Shown: piece after piece, positions 19,791 through 31,584 of the stretch
How the letters are laid out: each line of letters starts with the position of its first letter
Numbering within the stretch: the first letter of the stretch is position 1
Source: Rugamonas rubra
Lineage (GTDB): Bacteria; Pseudomonadota; Gammaproteobacteria; Burkholderiales; Burkholderiaceae_D
Length of the DNA stretch: 64,000 nt
NCBI RefSeq assembly: GCF_900114705.1
Contig: NZ_FOTW01000011.1
Span: 232,650-296,649, forward strand
Direction: 5' to 3'
Notes under the pieces: model-generated
What the model was told of the DNA's origin: nothing
Seen by the model: the letters and a program-made list of their open reading frames with translations, nothing else
Database searches by the model: none
Made by a program: the position numbers and the translations under genes

Positions 19791-20912
19791 ATGACCATCA
19801 AAATCAGCCAAAACTTCGACTCCGGCGCCATCGAGGTGCTGCGCGCCGACAGCGCCGCCGCCATCGACCTGAACCTGCGCAAGGATTCGCACGCCGACAT
19901 CCACCAGTGGTTCCACTTCCGCCTGCAGGGCGCCCGCGACCAGGCCTGCACCATGCGCTTCCTCAACGCCGGCCAGGCCACCTACGCCAAGGGCTACGAG
20001 GACTACCAGGCCGTCGCCAGCTACGACGGCGACAGCTGGTTCCGCGTGCCGACCAGCTTCGACGGCGAGGTCATGACGATCCGCCACACCCCCGAGCTCG
20101 ACAGCGTCTACTACGCCTACTTCGAGCCGTACTCGTTCGACCGCCACCTGGGCCTGCTGGGCGAGGTGGCCGAGAACCCGCTGGCCCGCGTGCTCGACCT
20201 GGGCAACACCGTCGACGGACGCGACCTCAACCTGGTCGTCATCGGCCGGCCCGAGGCGGAGAAGAAGATCTGGATCATCGCCCGCCAGCACCCCGGCGAG
20301 TCGATGGCCGAATGGTTCGTCGAAGGCCTGATGGACTCGCTGCTCGACGACGCCAACCCGATCGCCCGCAAGCTGCTGCAGCGCTGCGTGTTCTACATCG
20401 TGCCGAACATGAACCCGGACGGCGCGGTGCGCGGCAACCTGCGCACCAACGCCGCCGGCGCCAACCTGAACCGCGAGTGGATGACGCCGTCCGTCGAGCG
20501 CAGCCCGGAAGTGCTGTACGTCAAACAGAAGATGCACGAGACCGGCATCGACATGTTCTTCGACATCCACGGCGACGAGGCGCTGCCCTACAACTTCGTG
20601 GCCGGCAACGAGATGCTGAGCAATTTCACGCCCGAGCAGGCCGCCAGCCAGAAGGCTTTCATCGAGCGCTACAAGAACGCCAGCCCGGACTTCCAGGACA
20701 AGTTCGGCTACGCCGCCAGCAAGTACAAGGAGGACATGCTGACCCTGGCGTCGAAATACGTCGGCCACCACTTCGGCTGCCTGGCGCTGACCCTGGAGAT
20801 GCCGTTCAAGGACAACGCCGACCTGCCCGACGCCCACGTCGGCTGGAACGGCGCGCGCAGCGCGGCGCTGGGCGCGGCGCTGCTGCAGCCCATCCTGCTG
20901 TCGCTGGACTGA
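19791..20912 (+). CDS. M14-family zinc carboxypeptidase (cytosolic carboxypeptidase-like)
   Basis: The 373-residue protein has an N-terminal beta-sandwich (residues ~1-120) followed by an M14 peptidase domain. The zinc ligands are visible as His167 and Glu170 in QHPGES and His260 in DIHGDE, and the catalytic glutamate as Glu336 in LTLEMPF. An N-terminal sandwich before the catalytic domain is typical of the cytosolic carboxypeptidase (CCP/M14D-like) group; no signal peptide is present. The substrate in bacteria is not established. The frame stays open far upstream, but ATG 19791 is the first start giving the conserved N-terminus. The CYTH gene follows after three bases, so the two are probably cotranscribed. 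Confidence 0.85.
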   Translation: MTIKISQNFDSGAIEVLRADSAAAIDLNLRKDSHADIHQWFHFRLQGARDQACTMRFLNAGQATYAKGYEDYQAVASYDGDSWFRVPTSFDGEVMTIRHTPELDSVYYAYFEPYSFDRHLGLLGEVAENPLARVLDLGNTVDGRDLNLVVIGRPEAEKKIWIIARQHPGESMAEWFVEGLMDSLLDDANPIARKLLQRCVFYIVPNMNPDGAVRGNLRTNAAGANLNREWMTPSVERSPEVLYVKQKMHETGIDMFFDIHGDEALPYNFVAGNEMLSNFTPEQAASQKAFIERYKNASPDFQDKFGYAASKYKEDMLTLASKYVGHHFGCLALTLEMPFKDNADLPDAHVGWNGARSAALGAALLQPILLSLD

Positions 20913-20915
20913 GCC

Positions 20916-21380
20916 ATGGGCGTCGAGATCGAACGCAAGTTCCTGCTGCGCGGCGACGCCTGGAAGAGCCTGGGCGAGCCGGTGTTGCTGCGCCAGGGCT
21001 ACCTGTCGTCGGAGCGCGAGCGGGTGGTGCGGGTGCGCATCGAGAACGGCCAGGGCATGCTCACCATCAAGGGCGCCAACGTCGGCGCCAGCCGCGGCGA
21101 GTGGGAGTATCCGATTCCGCTGGCCGACGCCGAGCAGCTGCTCGACGGCCTGTGCGAGCGGCCGCTGATCGAGAAGTACCGGCGCCGCATCGAGTTCGCC
21201 GGCAACGTCTGGGAGGTCGACGAGTTCCTCGGCGCCAACGACGGCCTGGTCGTCGCCGAGATCGAGCTGGCCAGCGAGGACCAGGCCTTCGAGCGGCCCG
21301 ACTGGGTCGGCGACGAGGTCAGCGACGACGCCCGCTACTTCAACGCCAACCTGATCCGCAAGCCGTATTCGCTCTGGTAG
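20916..21380 (+). CDS. CYTH-domain protein (triphosphate tunnel metalloenzyme)
   Basis: This is a 154-residue single-domain protein of the CYTH superfamily, which hydrolyses or cyclises triphosphates such as inorganic triphosphate. The signature ExExK is Glu4-Ile-Glu6-Arg-Lys8. Further charged strands typical of the tunnel follow (RVRIENGQGMLTIKG, EIELASED). There is no CHAD domain, unlike YgiF. Inorganic triphosphatase is the likeliest activity, as shown for small bacterial members, but the substrate is not certain. It starts three bases after the carboxypeptidase stop and is followed by a strong terminator. Confidence 0.88.
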   Translation: MGVEIERKFLLRGDAWKSLGEPVLLRQGYLSSERERVVRVRIENGQGMLTIKGANVGASRGEWEYPIPLADAEQLLDGLCERPLIEKYRRRIEFAGNVWEVDEFLGANDGLVVAEIELASEDQAFERPDWVGDEVSDDARYFNANLIRKPYSLW

Positions 21381-21429
21381 TCGGCCGTTCGGCCGCACAA
21401 CCAGCCACGCCAGCGGCACCGTAGAAGTA

Positions 21430-21457
21430 AAAAAACCTCGCTTCGGCGAGGTTTTTT
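21430..21457 (+). terminator. Intrinsic terminator after the CYTH gene
   Basis: AAAAAACCTCGC (21430-21441), loop TTCG and GCGAGGTTTTTT (21446-21457) form a perfect 12-bp stem with a T-run. The matching A-run makes it potentially bidirectional. Confidence 0.95.
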
Positions 21458-21590
21458 GATTGCGGGCGGTTCCCTTGCTGACATGTGCCAAGACCGGCGA
21501 TCTCAAGCGATATACGATCATTGAAGTTCTCCCTTCCTTTTCCAAAAATGCCTCCTGCCAACGCCCGTCCTTTATGTTGATGAGGAACCC

Positions 21591-22196
21591 GTGCACGCCG
21601 AGCTCGTTCTCAAGTGCAAAGAACCCATAGAAGCGGCGAAAGTACTTGTCGGCATCCGGGAAGTCATCGGCGTCAATCAAGTAAAAGTCGGGGTCGCGCT
21701 GGCGGGGACTCCATTGGCTAGCGTGCCGAGCATGGTGCGATCCGCCTTGGGTGCTGAGCAAGTGCTAGGCACCACAGTCGTCTACTTCATGGCGGGAAAC
21801 GATATGATCAAGGTCCATATCGCGGCCCGATCTCTGGCGGAAGTGCGCAAGCAGTGCGCGCGGATCGCCAGACAGCTTTCCGGTAAAATCGGCTCGGTGT
21901 CTACTGCAAATGCGAGCGTCCTGGTTTCATTGAATGGATCGGCCGAGGTGCTGATGGTTGGCGAGAGGCTGTCCTTTGCGCTGCGCCTTTGGGCAATCGC
22001 GCTGGAGAAGTTCATCGGCAAGTTTTTCCCGGCCGCTATCGCGTTTGCATTGGCAGCAATGTTCTTGTCCGGCACAACTGCAGTCGCTTCCGCAGCAATT
22101 GGCGCGGTCGCCGCCGGTGTCGGGGCGCTGGTCGAAGCGGCCATTGCCGCCGGCCGCGCGGGAGAATGGACGTGGACGTGGAGGGATTTATCATGA
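21591..22196 (+). CDS. Unrecognised membrane protein of the accessory island
   Basis: I do not recognise this 201-residue protein. The first ~120 residues are mixed alpha/beta (VVYFMAGNDMIKVHIAARS). From ~135 there is a hydrophobic Ala/Gly-rich stretch (FFPAAIAFALAAMFLSG, then ASAAIGAVAAGVGALVEAAIA) able to form two membrane helices, ending with a Trp-rich tail. The start is GTG 21591 with GAGGA five to seven bases ahead; an internal ATG at 21733 is an alternative. Base composition is plainly less G+C-rich than the surrounding genome, suggesting acquisition. The stop overlaps the start of the next gene by four bases (ATGA), implying translational coupling and shared function. Confidence 0.65.
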   Translation: MHAELVLKCKEPIEAAKVLVGIREVIGVNQVKVGVALAGTPLASVPSMVRSALGAEQVLGTTVVYFMAGNDMIKVHIAARSLAEVRKQCARIARQLSGKIGSVSTANASVLVSLNGSAEVLMVGERLSFALRLWAIALEKFIGKFFPAAIAFALAAMFLSGTTAVASAAIGAVAAGVGALVEAAIAAGRAGEWTWTWRDLS

Positions 22197-22666
22197 ACTC
22201 AATGGCACATGCCAAGCCCATGCGCTTGGTCACCGATTTGGAGCGGCCGGTGTTTGACGTTCTGCGCGACCTGCCGCCTGGATACACTGTTGACATACAG
22301 CCTGACCAGGTCGAAATCGTGCCGGAATGGGGGCAGGCATTTTTCTACGAACCTGATTGCCTCGTGATGGCACCCGACGGCCGGCGCCTGCTCGTTGAAG
22401 TCAAGTCGCGCTACGCCTTGACTTTGATGAACATGGCGCTATTGACGACCATCCAGCACCACGTGCAAGTTAGCGGTGCGGAGTTTCTGGTGCTAGTGCC
22501 GGACGCGCAGACAAAGCCATCGCCGGGCCAGTTGTTGGCGCAGTTCGACCTGCTGCATATCGCCTACCTCCACGGCTCGTCCGGCGTGGTTCCTGCCGTG
22601 CTTGGCGCTTTCCGCGACGCTACTGAAGACAGACCGCGAAAAATTGCCACGCCGTCGCAACAGTAA
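22193..22666 (+). CDS. PD-(D/E)XK nuclease-like protein
   Basis: This 157-residue protein was not matched to a named family. Residues 54-71 show the layout of a PD-(D/E)XK nuclease core: Pro54-Asp55, a beta-hairpin, then Glu69-Val-Lys71 on the next strand (RRLLVEVKSR), followed by a helix with Gln/His residues and another strand (AEFLVLVPD). That would give metal-dependent nuclease chemistry, but activity is inferred only from motif order. The true start is ATG 22193, overlapping the stop of the membrane protein gene, with GGAGGG seven bases upstream; the frame continues upstream but would merely overlap that gene. Lower G+C than its surroundings and tight coupling to a membrane protein suggest a transferred two-gene module, possibly defence or toxin related. 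Confidence 0.6.
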   Translation: MNSMAHAKPMRLVTDLERPVFDVLRDLPPGYTVDIQPDQVEIVPEWGQAFFYEPDCLVMAPDGRRLLVEVKSRYALTLMNMALLTTIQHHVQVSGAEFLVLVPDAQTKPSPGQLLAQFDLLHIAYLHGSSGVVPAVLGAFRDATEDRPRKIATPSQQ

Positions 22667-22727
22667 AAGAGCCGTTCACCGGCGTATTGGCTCTGGCACG
22701 CCATCGATTTTGTACTATGCTGGGAAC

Positions 22728-23006
22728 ATGGATGATCGCCTAATAGCGCTTGAGGCGCATTTCAACGCCATCCTTCCGACCCTCGCGACGAAGGCGGATG
22801 TCGAGGCTTTGCGTGCCGAAATTCACAAGTGGATGCTGGGAACCATTGTAGGCATGTTCATCGGCTTCGCCGGCCTGATGCTGGCCATGCAGAACATGGC
22901 GCGGCAGCCGGCCGTGGCCCAGCCCCCGGCGCCTGGCCCGGCACAGCAGACTCGGCAATTGGAAGCGCCGCCGCCGTCCATCATCGTCAATCTCCCGCCC
23001 AAATAG
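22728..23006 (+). CDS. Small coiled-coil/single-membrane-helix protein
   Basis: The 92-residue product has an N-terminal helical coiled-coil-like segment (residues ~1-35, LIALEAHFNAILPTLATKAD), one membrane helix (MLGTIVGMFIGFAGLMLAMQ) and a Pro/Ala/Gln-rich tail ending in IIVNLPPK. Proteins of this layout are common beside mobile or accessory genes and are usually unnamed. ATG 22728 is preceded by GGGA about four bases upstream; the frame is open further upstream but that part overlaps the previous gene. A strong terminator follows at once. Function unknown. Confidence 0.65.
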   Translation: MDDRLIALEAHFNAILPTLATKADVEALRAEIHKWMLGTIVGMFIGFAGLMLAMQNMARQPAVAQPPAPGPAQQTRQLEAPPPSIIVNLPPK

Positions 23007-23036
23007 CAAAAGCCCCCGTTTGACCGGGGGCTTTTG
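23007..23036. terminator. Terminator closing the accessory island (probably bidirectional)
   Basis: CAAAAGCCCCCG (23007-23018) and CGGGGGCTTTTG (23025-23036) form a perfect 12-bp stem around a six-base loop. It starts at the base following the stop codon of the small membrane protein and lies between that gene and the converging DUF2863 gene. Confidence 0.92.
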
Positions 23037-23063
23037 TTGTCGACACCGCCGAAGCGGGGCGGC

Positions 23064-24332
23064 TTAGTGGAAGTGCTCGGTGCCGCTCGGCGCGTCCTCG
23101 GGCATTTCGGCGTGGGCCAGCTCGCCGACCGGGTCGGCGAACAGCGGCGCGCCGCAGTCGTCGCAGAACTCGGCCACGTAGCGCTCGCTGTGCTTCTTGA
23201 TGGCGGTGACGCCGGCCTCGTTCAGGTAGCCGACGATCTCGTCGACCGGCGTGACCGGCTTGCCCGACACGGCGTCGGGGCCGCCCTGCACGCCGCCCTC
23301 GGGTGGCGTGCCTTCCTCGTCCTCCTGGCCGTACAGCGGCCAGACCACGCCGTAGATCACGTCCGGCGCCTGGCGCTGGGTGAAGCCGATGCGGTATTCG
23401 TCGACCTGGCCGTCGGCCGACTCCTCGCCGAAGCCGGCGATCACGGCGCGCAGCTCGGAGGCCTCGACGCCCAGGGTGTGCGTCAGGTAGTGCACGGCGG
23501 CGCGGATCGACACCGGACGGATCAGCTTGTCCGCCTCGCGGCAGGCCATGTAGTAGGCCTCCGGCAGCAGCAGCTCGATGCCGCAGCCGGGCAGCAGGCG
23601 CGCCACGGTCGGCGTCGCCTGGGCGCGCCACTGCTCCAGCGCCTTGCCGCGCTCGGCGATGAAGTTGGCCTGGTTGGCCGGCATCTGCCAGCGGAACAGC
23701 GGGCCGCCGGCCGGCGCCACCACGGCCACCAGCAGGTAGCGCGTGTCGGCCAGGAAGGGCGCCGTCTCCGGCGCCTTGTTGTCGGCCTTCAGCGCCGTGC
23801 CCTTCAGCGCGGCCTGGGCCAGCTTGTGGGTCTTGGCGTAGGTCTCGACGTGGCTGCGCGGCAGCTGGTCGATCGAGTACAGCGCCGGCGACATGGCCAC
23901 CTGCGTGCCGTCGGCCAGCAGGTGGGCGGCGAAGTGGGCCGACAGCGTGCTCAGCAGCTCGCCCGAGATGGCGCCGGAGGCGATCGAGAAGCGGGTCCAG
24001 GCCAGGATGGGCGCGGCCACCAGCAGCACGTCGTACTGGGTCGGCACGCCGGCCACGTCGACGGTGACGGTGGTCGACTCGCTGACCGCCTCGACGCCGT
24101 CCATCAACACGTCGTAGGCGTTCAAGTCTTCCTTGAACAGGCTGTTGAGCGTGGTGTCGATGGTGTCCTGGTGGCCGGTCTTGAGGAGTTTCTGAAGCTG
24201 CGCATCGAGGCTGTGCTCCCAGGCCCGCTCTTCGACGCGGCTGGCCGCCTGGCCGACGGCTTGGGAGAAGGTCACAAGGCGTTGGCTCTCGGCGGACAAT
24301 TTATGGGATGAATCTTTGGATGGACGACGCAT
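23064..24332 (-). CDS. DUF2863 family protein
   Basis: This 422-residue protein resembles the DUF2863 proteins found throughout Burkholderiales, of unknown function. It is soluble, without a signal peptide, with a helical N-terminus (residues ~1-75) and a mixed alpha/beta remainder that includes a CDDCGAPLF segment near the C-terminus, whose paired cysteines might bind metal. It begins about 240 bases beyond the end of acnA on the same strand, separated by the acnA terminator and a dispersed palindrome, so it is probably its own unit. The family call rests on recall of sequence style and taxonomic context, not a search. Confidence 0.7.
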   Translation of the reverse strand: MRRPSKDSSHKLSAESQRLVTFSQAVGQAASRVEERAWEHSLDAQLQKLLKTGHQDTIDTTLNSLFKEDLNAYDVLMDGVEAVSESTTVTVDVAGVPTQYDVLLVAAPILAWTRFSIASGAISGELLSTLSAHFAAHLLADGTQVAMSPALYSIDQLPRSHVETYAKTHKLAQAALKGTALKADNKAPETAPFLADTRYLLVAVVAPAGGPLFRWQMPANQANFIAERGKALEQWRAQATPTVARLLPGCGIELLLPEAYYMACREADKLIRPVSIRAAVHYLTHTLGVEASELRAVIAGFGEESADGQVDEYRIGFTQRQAPDVIYGVVWPLYGQEDEEGTPPEGGVQGGPDAVSGKPVTPVDEIVGYLNEAGVTAIKKHSERYVAEFCDDCGAPLFADPVGELAHAEMPEDAPSGTEHFH

Positions 24333-24467
24333 AGCGGCTATAAGAGTCTCGGTAAAAGTGGAAAAAGCGGATCAGTCAAGCAAATGATAACCCTTATGTG
24401 ACGTATTGTAGTGGATTCGCGCACATCGCGGCACCTCGATGGGCGATTGCGCCGCCGGCGTCCTTCG

Positions 24468-24494
24468 AGGGTCAGACCCTGAGGGTCTGACCCT
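24468..24494. repeat. Dispersed palindromic repeat, copy 1 (24468-24494)
   Basis: AGGGTCAGACCCT (24468-24480) and its exact reverse complement AGGGTCTGACCCT (24482-24494) are separated by one base. Each half is itself nearly self-complementary. It lies between acnA and the DUF2863 gene, immediately past the acnA terminator. An 8-bp direct repeat CGGCGTCC flanks it at 24456-24463 and 24500-24507. Confidence 0.9.
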
Positions 24495-24518
24495 GGCTTC
24501 GGCGTCCCGGGGTGGGGC

Positions 24519-24544
24519 AAAAAAAACGCCGGACGAATCCGGCG
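24519..24544 (-). terminator. Intrinsic terminator of acnA
   Basis: On the minus strand CGCCGGA, loop TTCG, TCCGGCG is followed by eight T. It starts about 27 bases after the acnA stop. Confidence 0.93.
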
Positions 24545-24571
24545 CTTTCCGCTCACCCGGCGCGGCCGGGC

Positions 24572-27283
<2,712 letters not shown>

Positions 27284-27375
27284 GACTTCTCCTTCAGTGG
27301 GTATCGTCTATTCTTGATTTTCAGTGTGACCATGGTGCTGCGCGGCGCCCGCCGGGGAGGGGGGCGCCGCCTACA

Positions 27376-27857
27376 TCAAAGCTTGGCCTCGGCCGGCGCG
27401 GCCGGCGCGGCGCTGACCGGGGCCAGCTGCTCGGCGTTGCGGCACTCGTTGGCCAGCTGGCGGTTCTGCTTGGAGTCGAGCAGCATGCCCTTGGCCGGGA
27501 TGCCGATCCAGACCAGGCCGTACAGCTTGTTCTCGAAGCGCAGCGCGCCCGTCTCGGTGCCGACCCGGGTCAGCCGGTGCAGCCGCTTCTTCCAGCGCAG
27601 CGCGATGTGGTTGTCGTCGTCGACGTTCTTGAAGATGGTGATCTTGTTGCCCAGCTCGCAGTGGAAGTCGGTGATGGCCGAGCCGGCCACGGCCGGCTCG
27701 TCGGCCTCCTCGTCGGGCGTCTTGGCCACGGCCTTGGCCTCGGCCGCCTTGACGGCCTTGTGCTTGACCGGCTTCTTGACTTCGGCCTGGGCGCTGGCGG
27801 CCAGGGTGAGGGAGGCCAGCGCGAGGCTGCAGGCCATGAATAATTTGGAGATGGACA

Positions 27858-27858
<1 letters not shown>
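27376..27858 (-). CDS. Exported small protein with MliC-like domain
   Basis: This 160-residue protein has a clear Sec signal peptide (ends ASAQA, residues ~20-25), then a Lys/Ala-rich linker and a compact C-terminal domain (residues ~62-142) with two cysteines, in DFHCELGN and ANECRN, likely joined by a disulphide in the periplasm. Spacing of these cysteines, a central Trp-containing strand and a Lys-Gly turn recall the MliC family of C-type lysozyme inhibitors, but the match is by eye and uncertain. Its ATG shares one base with the stop of the CitE-like gene (TGATG), so translation is coupled. AGGAA lies about eight bases upstream. Its presence inside the TCA gene block is unexplained. Confidence 0.65.
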
Positions 27859-28862
<1,004 letters not shown>

Positions 28863-28978
28863 GCGGGATGGGGGTGGTGTTGCGGTTGCGGCGGTCGCGG
28901 TGGCGGCCGGCAGGGTGGCGTCCGTCGGGCTGGCCGGGGGCGCTGCGGGGGAGGCTTCGGGTGAGGCTGAATACGACT

Positions 28979-29007
28979 CCGCCGCGCTGCTCTCGGCAGC
29001 GCGGCGG
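28979..29007 (-). terminator. Possible hairpin terminator/attenuator after mdh
   Basis: CCGCCGCGCTGC (28979-28990) and GCAGCGCGGCGG (28996-29007) form a perfect 12-bp stem with a five-base loop, about 45 bases beyond the mdh stop. No proper T-run follows, so it may reduce rather than stop transcription into the CitE-like gene. Confidence 0.55.
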
Positions 29008-29053
29008 GTGCGGCGGATCGGTGGTTTAACCGGTTCCACGGTCGCTGTGTGGA

Positions 29054-30043
29054 TTAGCCCAGCAGGTGTTTCACGCCGTTTTGCTCTTCCAGCAGTTCGT
29101 TCAGGGTGACATTGATGCGCTCTTGCGAGAATTCATCGACGCTCAGGCCCTGGACGATCTTGTACTCGCCGTTTTCGGTGGTGACCGGGAAGCCGAACAT
29201 CACGCCTTCCGGAATACCGTAGGAGCCGTCCGAAGGGATGCCCATGGTGGTCCACTTGCCGGCGGTGCCGAGCACCCAATCATGCACGTGGTCGATGGCG
29301 GCGTTGGCTGCCGACGCTGCCGACGACAGGCCGCGCGCTTCGATGATGGCGCCACCGCGCTTGCCGACGGTCGGCAGGAACACGTCCTTGTTCCACACGT
29401 CGTCGTTGATCATGGTCTTGACCGATTGGCCGTCGATTTCGGCGTAGCGGTAGTCGGCGTACATGGTCGGCGAGTGGTTGCCCCAGACGAACAGTTTTTC
29501 GATCGAAGCGACCGGCTTGCCGGTTTTCGCGGCGATTTGCGAGGCGGCGCGGTTGTGGTCCAGGCGCAGCATGGCGGTGAAGTTCTTGGCCGGCAGCGAA
29601 GGCGCCGATTTCATCGCGATGTAGGCGTTGGTGTTGGCAGGGTTGCCGACCACCAGCACTTTGACGTTGCGCGAGGCGACGGCGTCGAGCGCCTTGCCCT
29701 GCACGGTGAAGATCTGCGCGTTGGCTTCCAGCAGGTCCTTGCGTTCCATGCCTGGGCCGCGTGGACGGGCGCCGACCAGCAGGGCGACGTCGGCGTCTTT
29801 GAAGGCGGTCATCGGATCGGCGTGGGCGGTCATGCCGGCCAGCAGCGGGAAGGCGCAGTCGTCGATTTCCATCATGACGCCTTTGAGGGCCTTCTGGGCG
29901 CGCTCGTCGTTGATTTCCAGCAGTTGCAGGATGACCGGCTGGTCTTTGCCGAGCATGTCGCCGTTGGCGATGCGGAACAGCAGGGAATAGCCGATCTGGC
30001 CGGCGGCGCCGGTGACAGCAACACGCATTGGGGTTTTAGCCAT
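29054..30043 (-). CDS. mdh: Malate dehydrogenase
   Basis: NAD-dependent oxidation of malate to oxaloacetate in the TCA cycle. The 329-residue protein has the Rossmann motif [16 protein letters not shown] at the N-terminus, the substrate-binding arginines around [15 protein letters not shown], and the catalytic His in [14 protein letters not shown]. It is of the MDH type common in Burkholderiales and related to cytosolic MDH. GGAG lies about eight bases ahead of the ATG. It heads the minus-strand block continuing to acnA and is divergent from gntR. Confidence 0.97.
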   Translation of the reverse strand: MAKTPMRVAVTGAAGQIGYSLLFRIANGDMLGKDQPVILQLLEINDERAQKALKGVMMEIDDCAFPLLAGMTAHADPMTAFKDADVALLVGARPRGPGMERKDLLEANAQIFTVQGKALDAVASRNVKVLVVGNPANTNAYIAMKSAPSLPAKNFTAMLRLDHNRAASQIAAKTGKPVASIEKLFVWGNHSPTMYADYRYAEIDGQSVKTMINDDVWNKDVFLPTVGKRGGAIIEARGLSSAASAANAAIDHVHDWVLGTAGKWTTMGIPSDGSYGIPEGVMFGFPVTTENGEYKIVQGLSVDEFSQERINVTLNELLEEQNGVKHLLG

Positions 30044-30408
30044 GATGAATCTCCAAAGTGGGAATGAAAACGTCTGAAGCTGGGCCTACGCTTATTCGGG
30101 AAAACAGTAATGATACCAAAACCGGCGGCCTTGTCGGGCCGATATTCGCGGCCGCGCCCGGGCCAATTCCGGCCTGGCCGCCGCGCCGCGCCGGGCGGCG
30201 CCGCCCTGCGGGCCGGCGCCAACGGCGTCGCGTTGACCTTTGTTGCTACAGGGACTATGCTTTTCTTGCTCGTGGCGGCCGCGCCGCCATGCCGGAAACC
30301 GCATGGTTGGCGAGTGTAGGCTGCTTGAAACCATCTGTCAATCGTATCTTATGTCTTATATAAGACACATAAGTTAAGCGTCTTTTTGCTGGACGGGAAG
30401 GGGCTTTT
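30044..30408. promoter_or_regulatory. Divergent mdh/gntR control region
   Basis: The 365-base gap separates divergent mdh and gntR. The part near mdh up to ~30300 is G+C-rich with no gene seen. The part near gntR (30330-30380) is A+T-rich and holds a strong palindromic operator. mdh promoter elements could not be assigned with confidence. Confidence 0.6.
30348..30373. promoter_or_regulatory. Palindromic operator, probable GntR-regulator site
   Basis: TGTCTTATATAAGACA at 30352-30367 is a perfect 16-bp palindrome, extended by CTTATG and CATAAG to 30348-30373. It ends 35 bases before the gntR start, where it would overlap a promoter, so autoregulation is likely. No further exact copy was seen upstream of sdhC, gltA or acnA. 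Confidence 0.75.
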
Positions 30409-31239
30409 GTGTTGAAATCTCGCCCTATGAATCCCGTCCCGCCCAACCCGAGCCAGAATCCCGCCGCCGCCACCACAGGCGGGGCGGTCGGCCCGACCGC
30501 GGCAAGCGCAGGCCCGTCGAGCTCGCCAACCTTTTCCCCACTGTACCAGCAAATCAAGGCGCTCATCACGCAGAGCCTGCAGTCGGGCGAGTGGAAGCCC
30601 GGCGAGCTGATTCCCAGCGAGGTCGAACTGGCCAACCGCTTCAAGGTCAGCCAGGGCACCGTGCGCAAGGCCATCGACGAGCTGGCCGCCGAGAACCTGG
30701 TCATGCGCCGCCAGGGCAAGGGCACCTTCGTCTCGACCCACCACGAGGCGCGCGCCCACTTCCGCTTCCTGCGCCTGATGCCCGACGAGGGCGTGCCGCA
30801 CTATCCGGAGAGCCGCTTCATCGAGGTCAAGCGCATGCGCGCCCCGGCCGACGTGGCCCGCCTGCTCGACCTGAAGTCCGGCGACGCCGTCATCTTCGTC
30901 AAGCGGGTGCAGTATTTCGACGGCATGCCGACCATCGTCGAGGAGCTCTGGCTGCCCGGGCTGACCTTCAAGGGCCTGACCGCCGAGCGCCTGGTCGAGT
31001 ACAAGGGGCCGATGTACGGCCTGTTCGAGTCCGAGTTCGGCACCCGCATGATCCGCGCCGCCGAGAAGATCCGCGCCGTCTGCGCCGACGCCGGCGCCGC
31101 CGCGCTGCTGCAGATCGCCGCCGGCACGCCGCTGCTGTGTTCCGAACGCGTCTCGTTCACCTATGGCGACAAGCCGGTCGAATTGCGCCGTGGCCTGTAT
31201 TCGACCGAGCGGCACCATTACCAGAACGATTTGAATTGA
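30409..31239 (+). CDS. GntR/HutC-family transcriptional regulator of the TCA cluster
   Basis: The 276-residue protein has a Pro/Ala-rich N-terminus, a GntR winged helix-turn-helix (residues ~45-110; PSEVELANRFKVSQGTVRKA is the recognition region) and a UTRA effector domain (~130-270), so it is a HutC-type GntR protein. It sits between mdh and sdhC, as in related Burkholderiales, and probably senses a TCA-related metabolite; the ligand is unknown. GTG 30409 is chosen because AGGGGC lies five bases upstream; TTG 30412 and ATG 30427 are alternatives. The palindrome just upstream is its probable binding site. Confidence 0.9.
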   Translation: MLKSRPMNPVPPNPSQNPAAATTGGAVGPTAASAGPSSSPTFSPLYQQIKALITQSLQSGEWKPGELIPSEVELANRFKVSQGTVRKAIDELAAENLVMRRQGKGTFVSTHHEARAHFRFLRLMPDEGVPHYPESRFIEVKRMRAPADVARLLDLKSGDAVIFVKRVQYFDGMPTIVEELWLPGLTFKGLTAERLVEYKGPMYGLFESEFGTRMIRAAEKIRAVCADAGAAALLQIAAGTPLLCSERVSFTYGDKPVELRRGLYSTERHHYQNDLN

Positions 31240-31584
31240 CGTTTTGAATGAATTGGATTGAATCGCCTGAACCGAATTAACGCCGGCCTTGAACCGGCCT
31301 CGAACCAGACGCCGGCGCCCCGATGGGGCAAGATGGCCTGGTTTGAAAAATGATGAGACCGTCGGCGTTCAGCGCCGGCGCGGCACGGGGTCCGCAACGC
31401 TAGCTTGTTGTTTTGTAAAGCGTTGTTGTGCTGAATATACGTTGAACTACAGAAAGTAGCGCGCGGTCGGTGTTGTAAAACACTATTTTCGTTATATGTA
31501 ACGATAGATATTGGTCTGAACTATGAAAATAGGCGAAAATCGCAGTCTCAATATTTTTTGTCAAAGCTTAAGGGAGGTCTTGTT
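31240..31584 (+). promoter_or_regulatory. Leader and promoter region of the sdh operon
   Basis: This 345-base gap holds no gene. From ~31400 it is A+T-rich and contains two small neighbouring dyads: GTGTT-GTAA-AACAC (31470-31483) and CGTTA-TATG-TAACG (31490-31503). They are plausible regulator sites for the sdhCDAB promoter. The exact -35/-10 boxes are not clear. A strong ribosome site AGGGAGG at 31571-31577 serves sdhC. Confidence 0.5.

Noticed and set aside
21450..21761. Minus-strand frame of about 100 residues overlapping the start of the island membrane protein gene
   Set aside because: It runs into the terminator, lacks a ribosome site, and the plus-strand gene has a coupled partner and good start. 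It stays a weak alternative only.
28863..29039. N-terminal extension of the CitE-like protein from GTG 29039
   Set aside because: The extension is Ala/Ser/Pro-rich, crosses a 12-bp hairpin after mdh and lacks a ribosome site; the family N-terminus begins at 28862.
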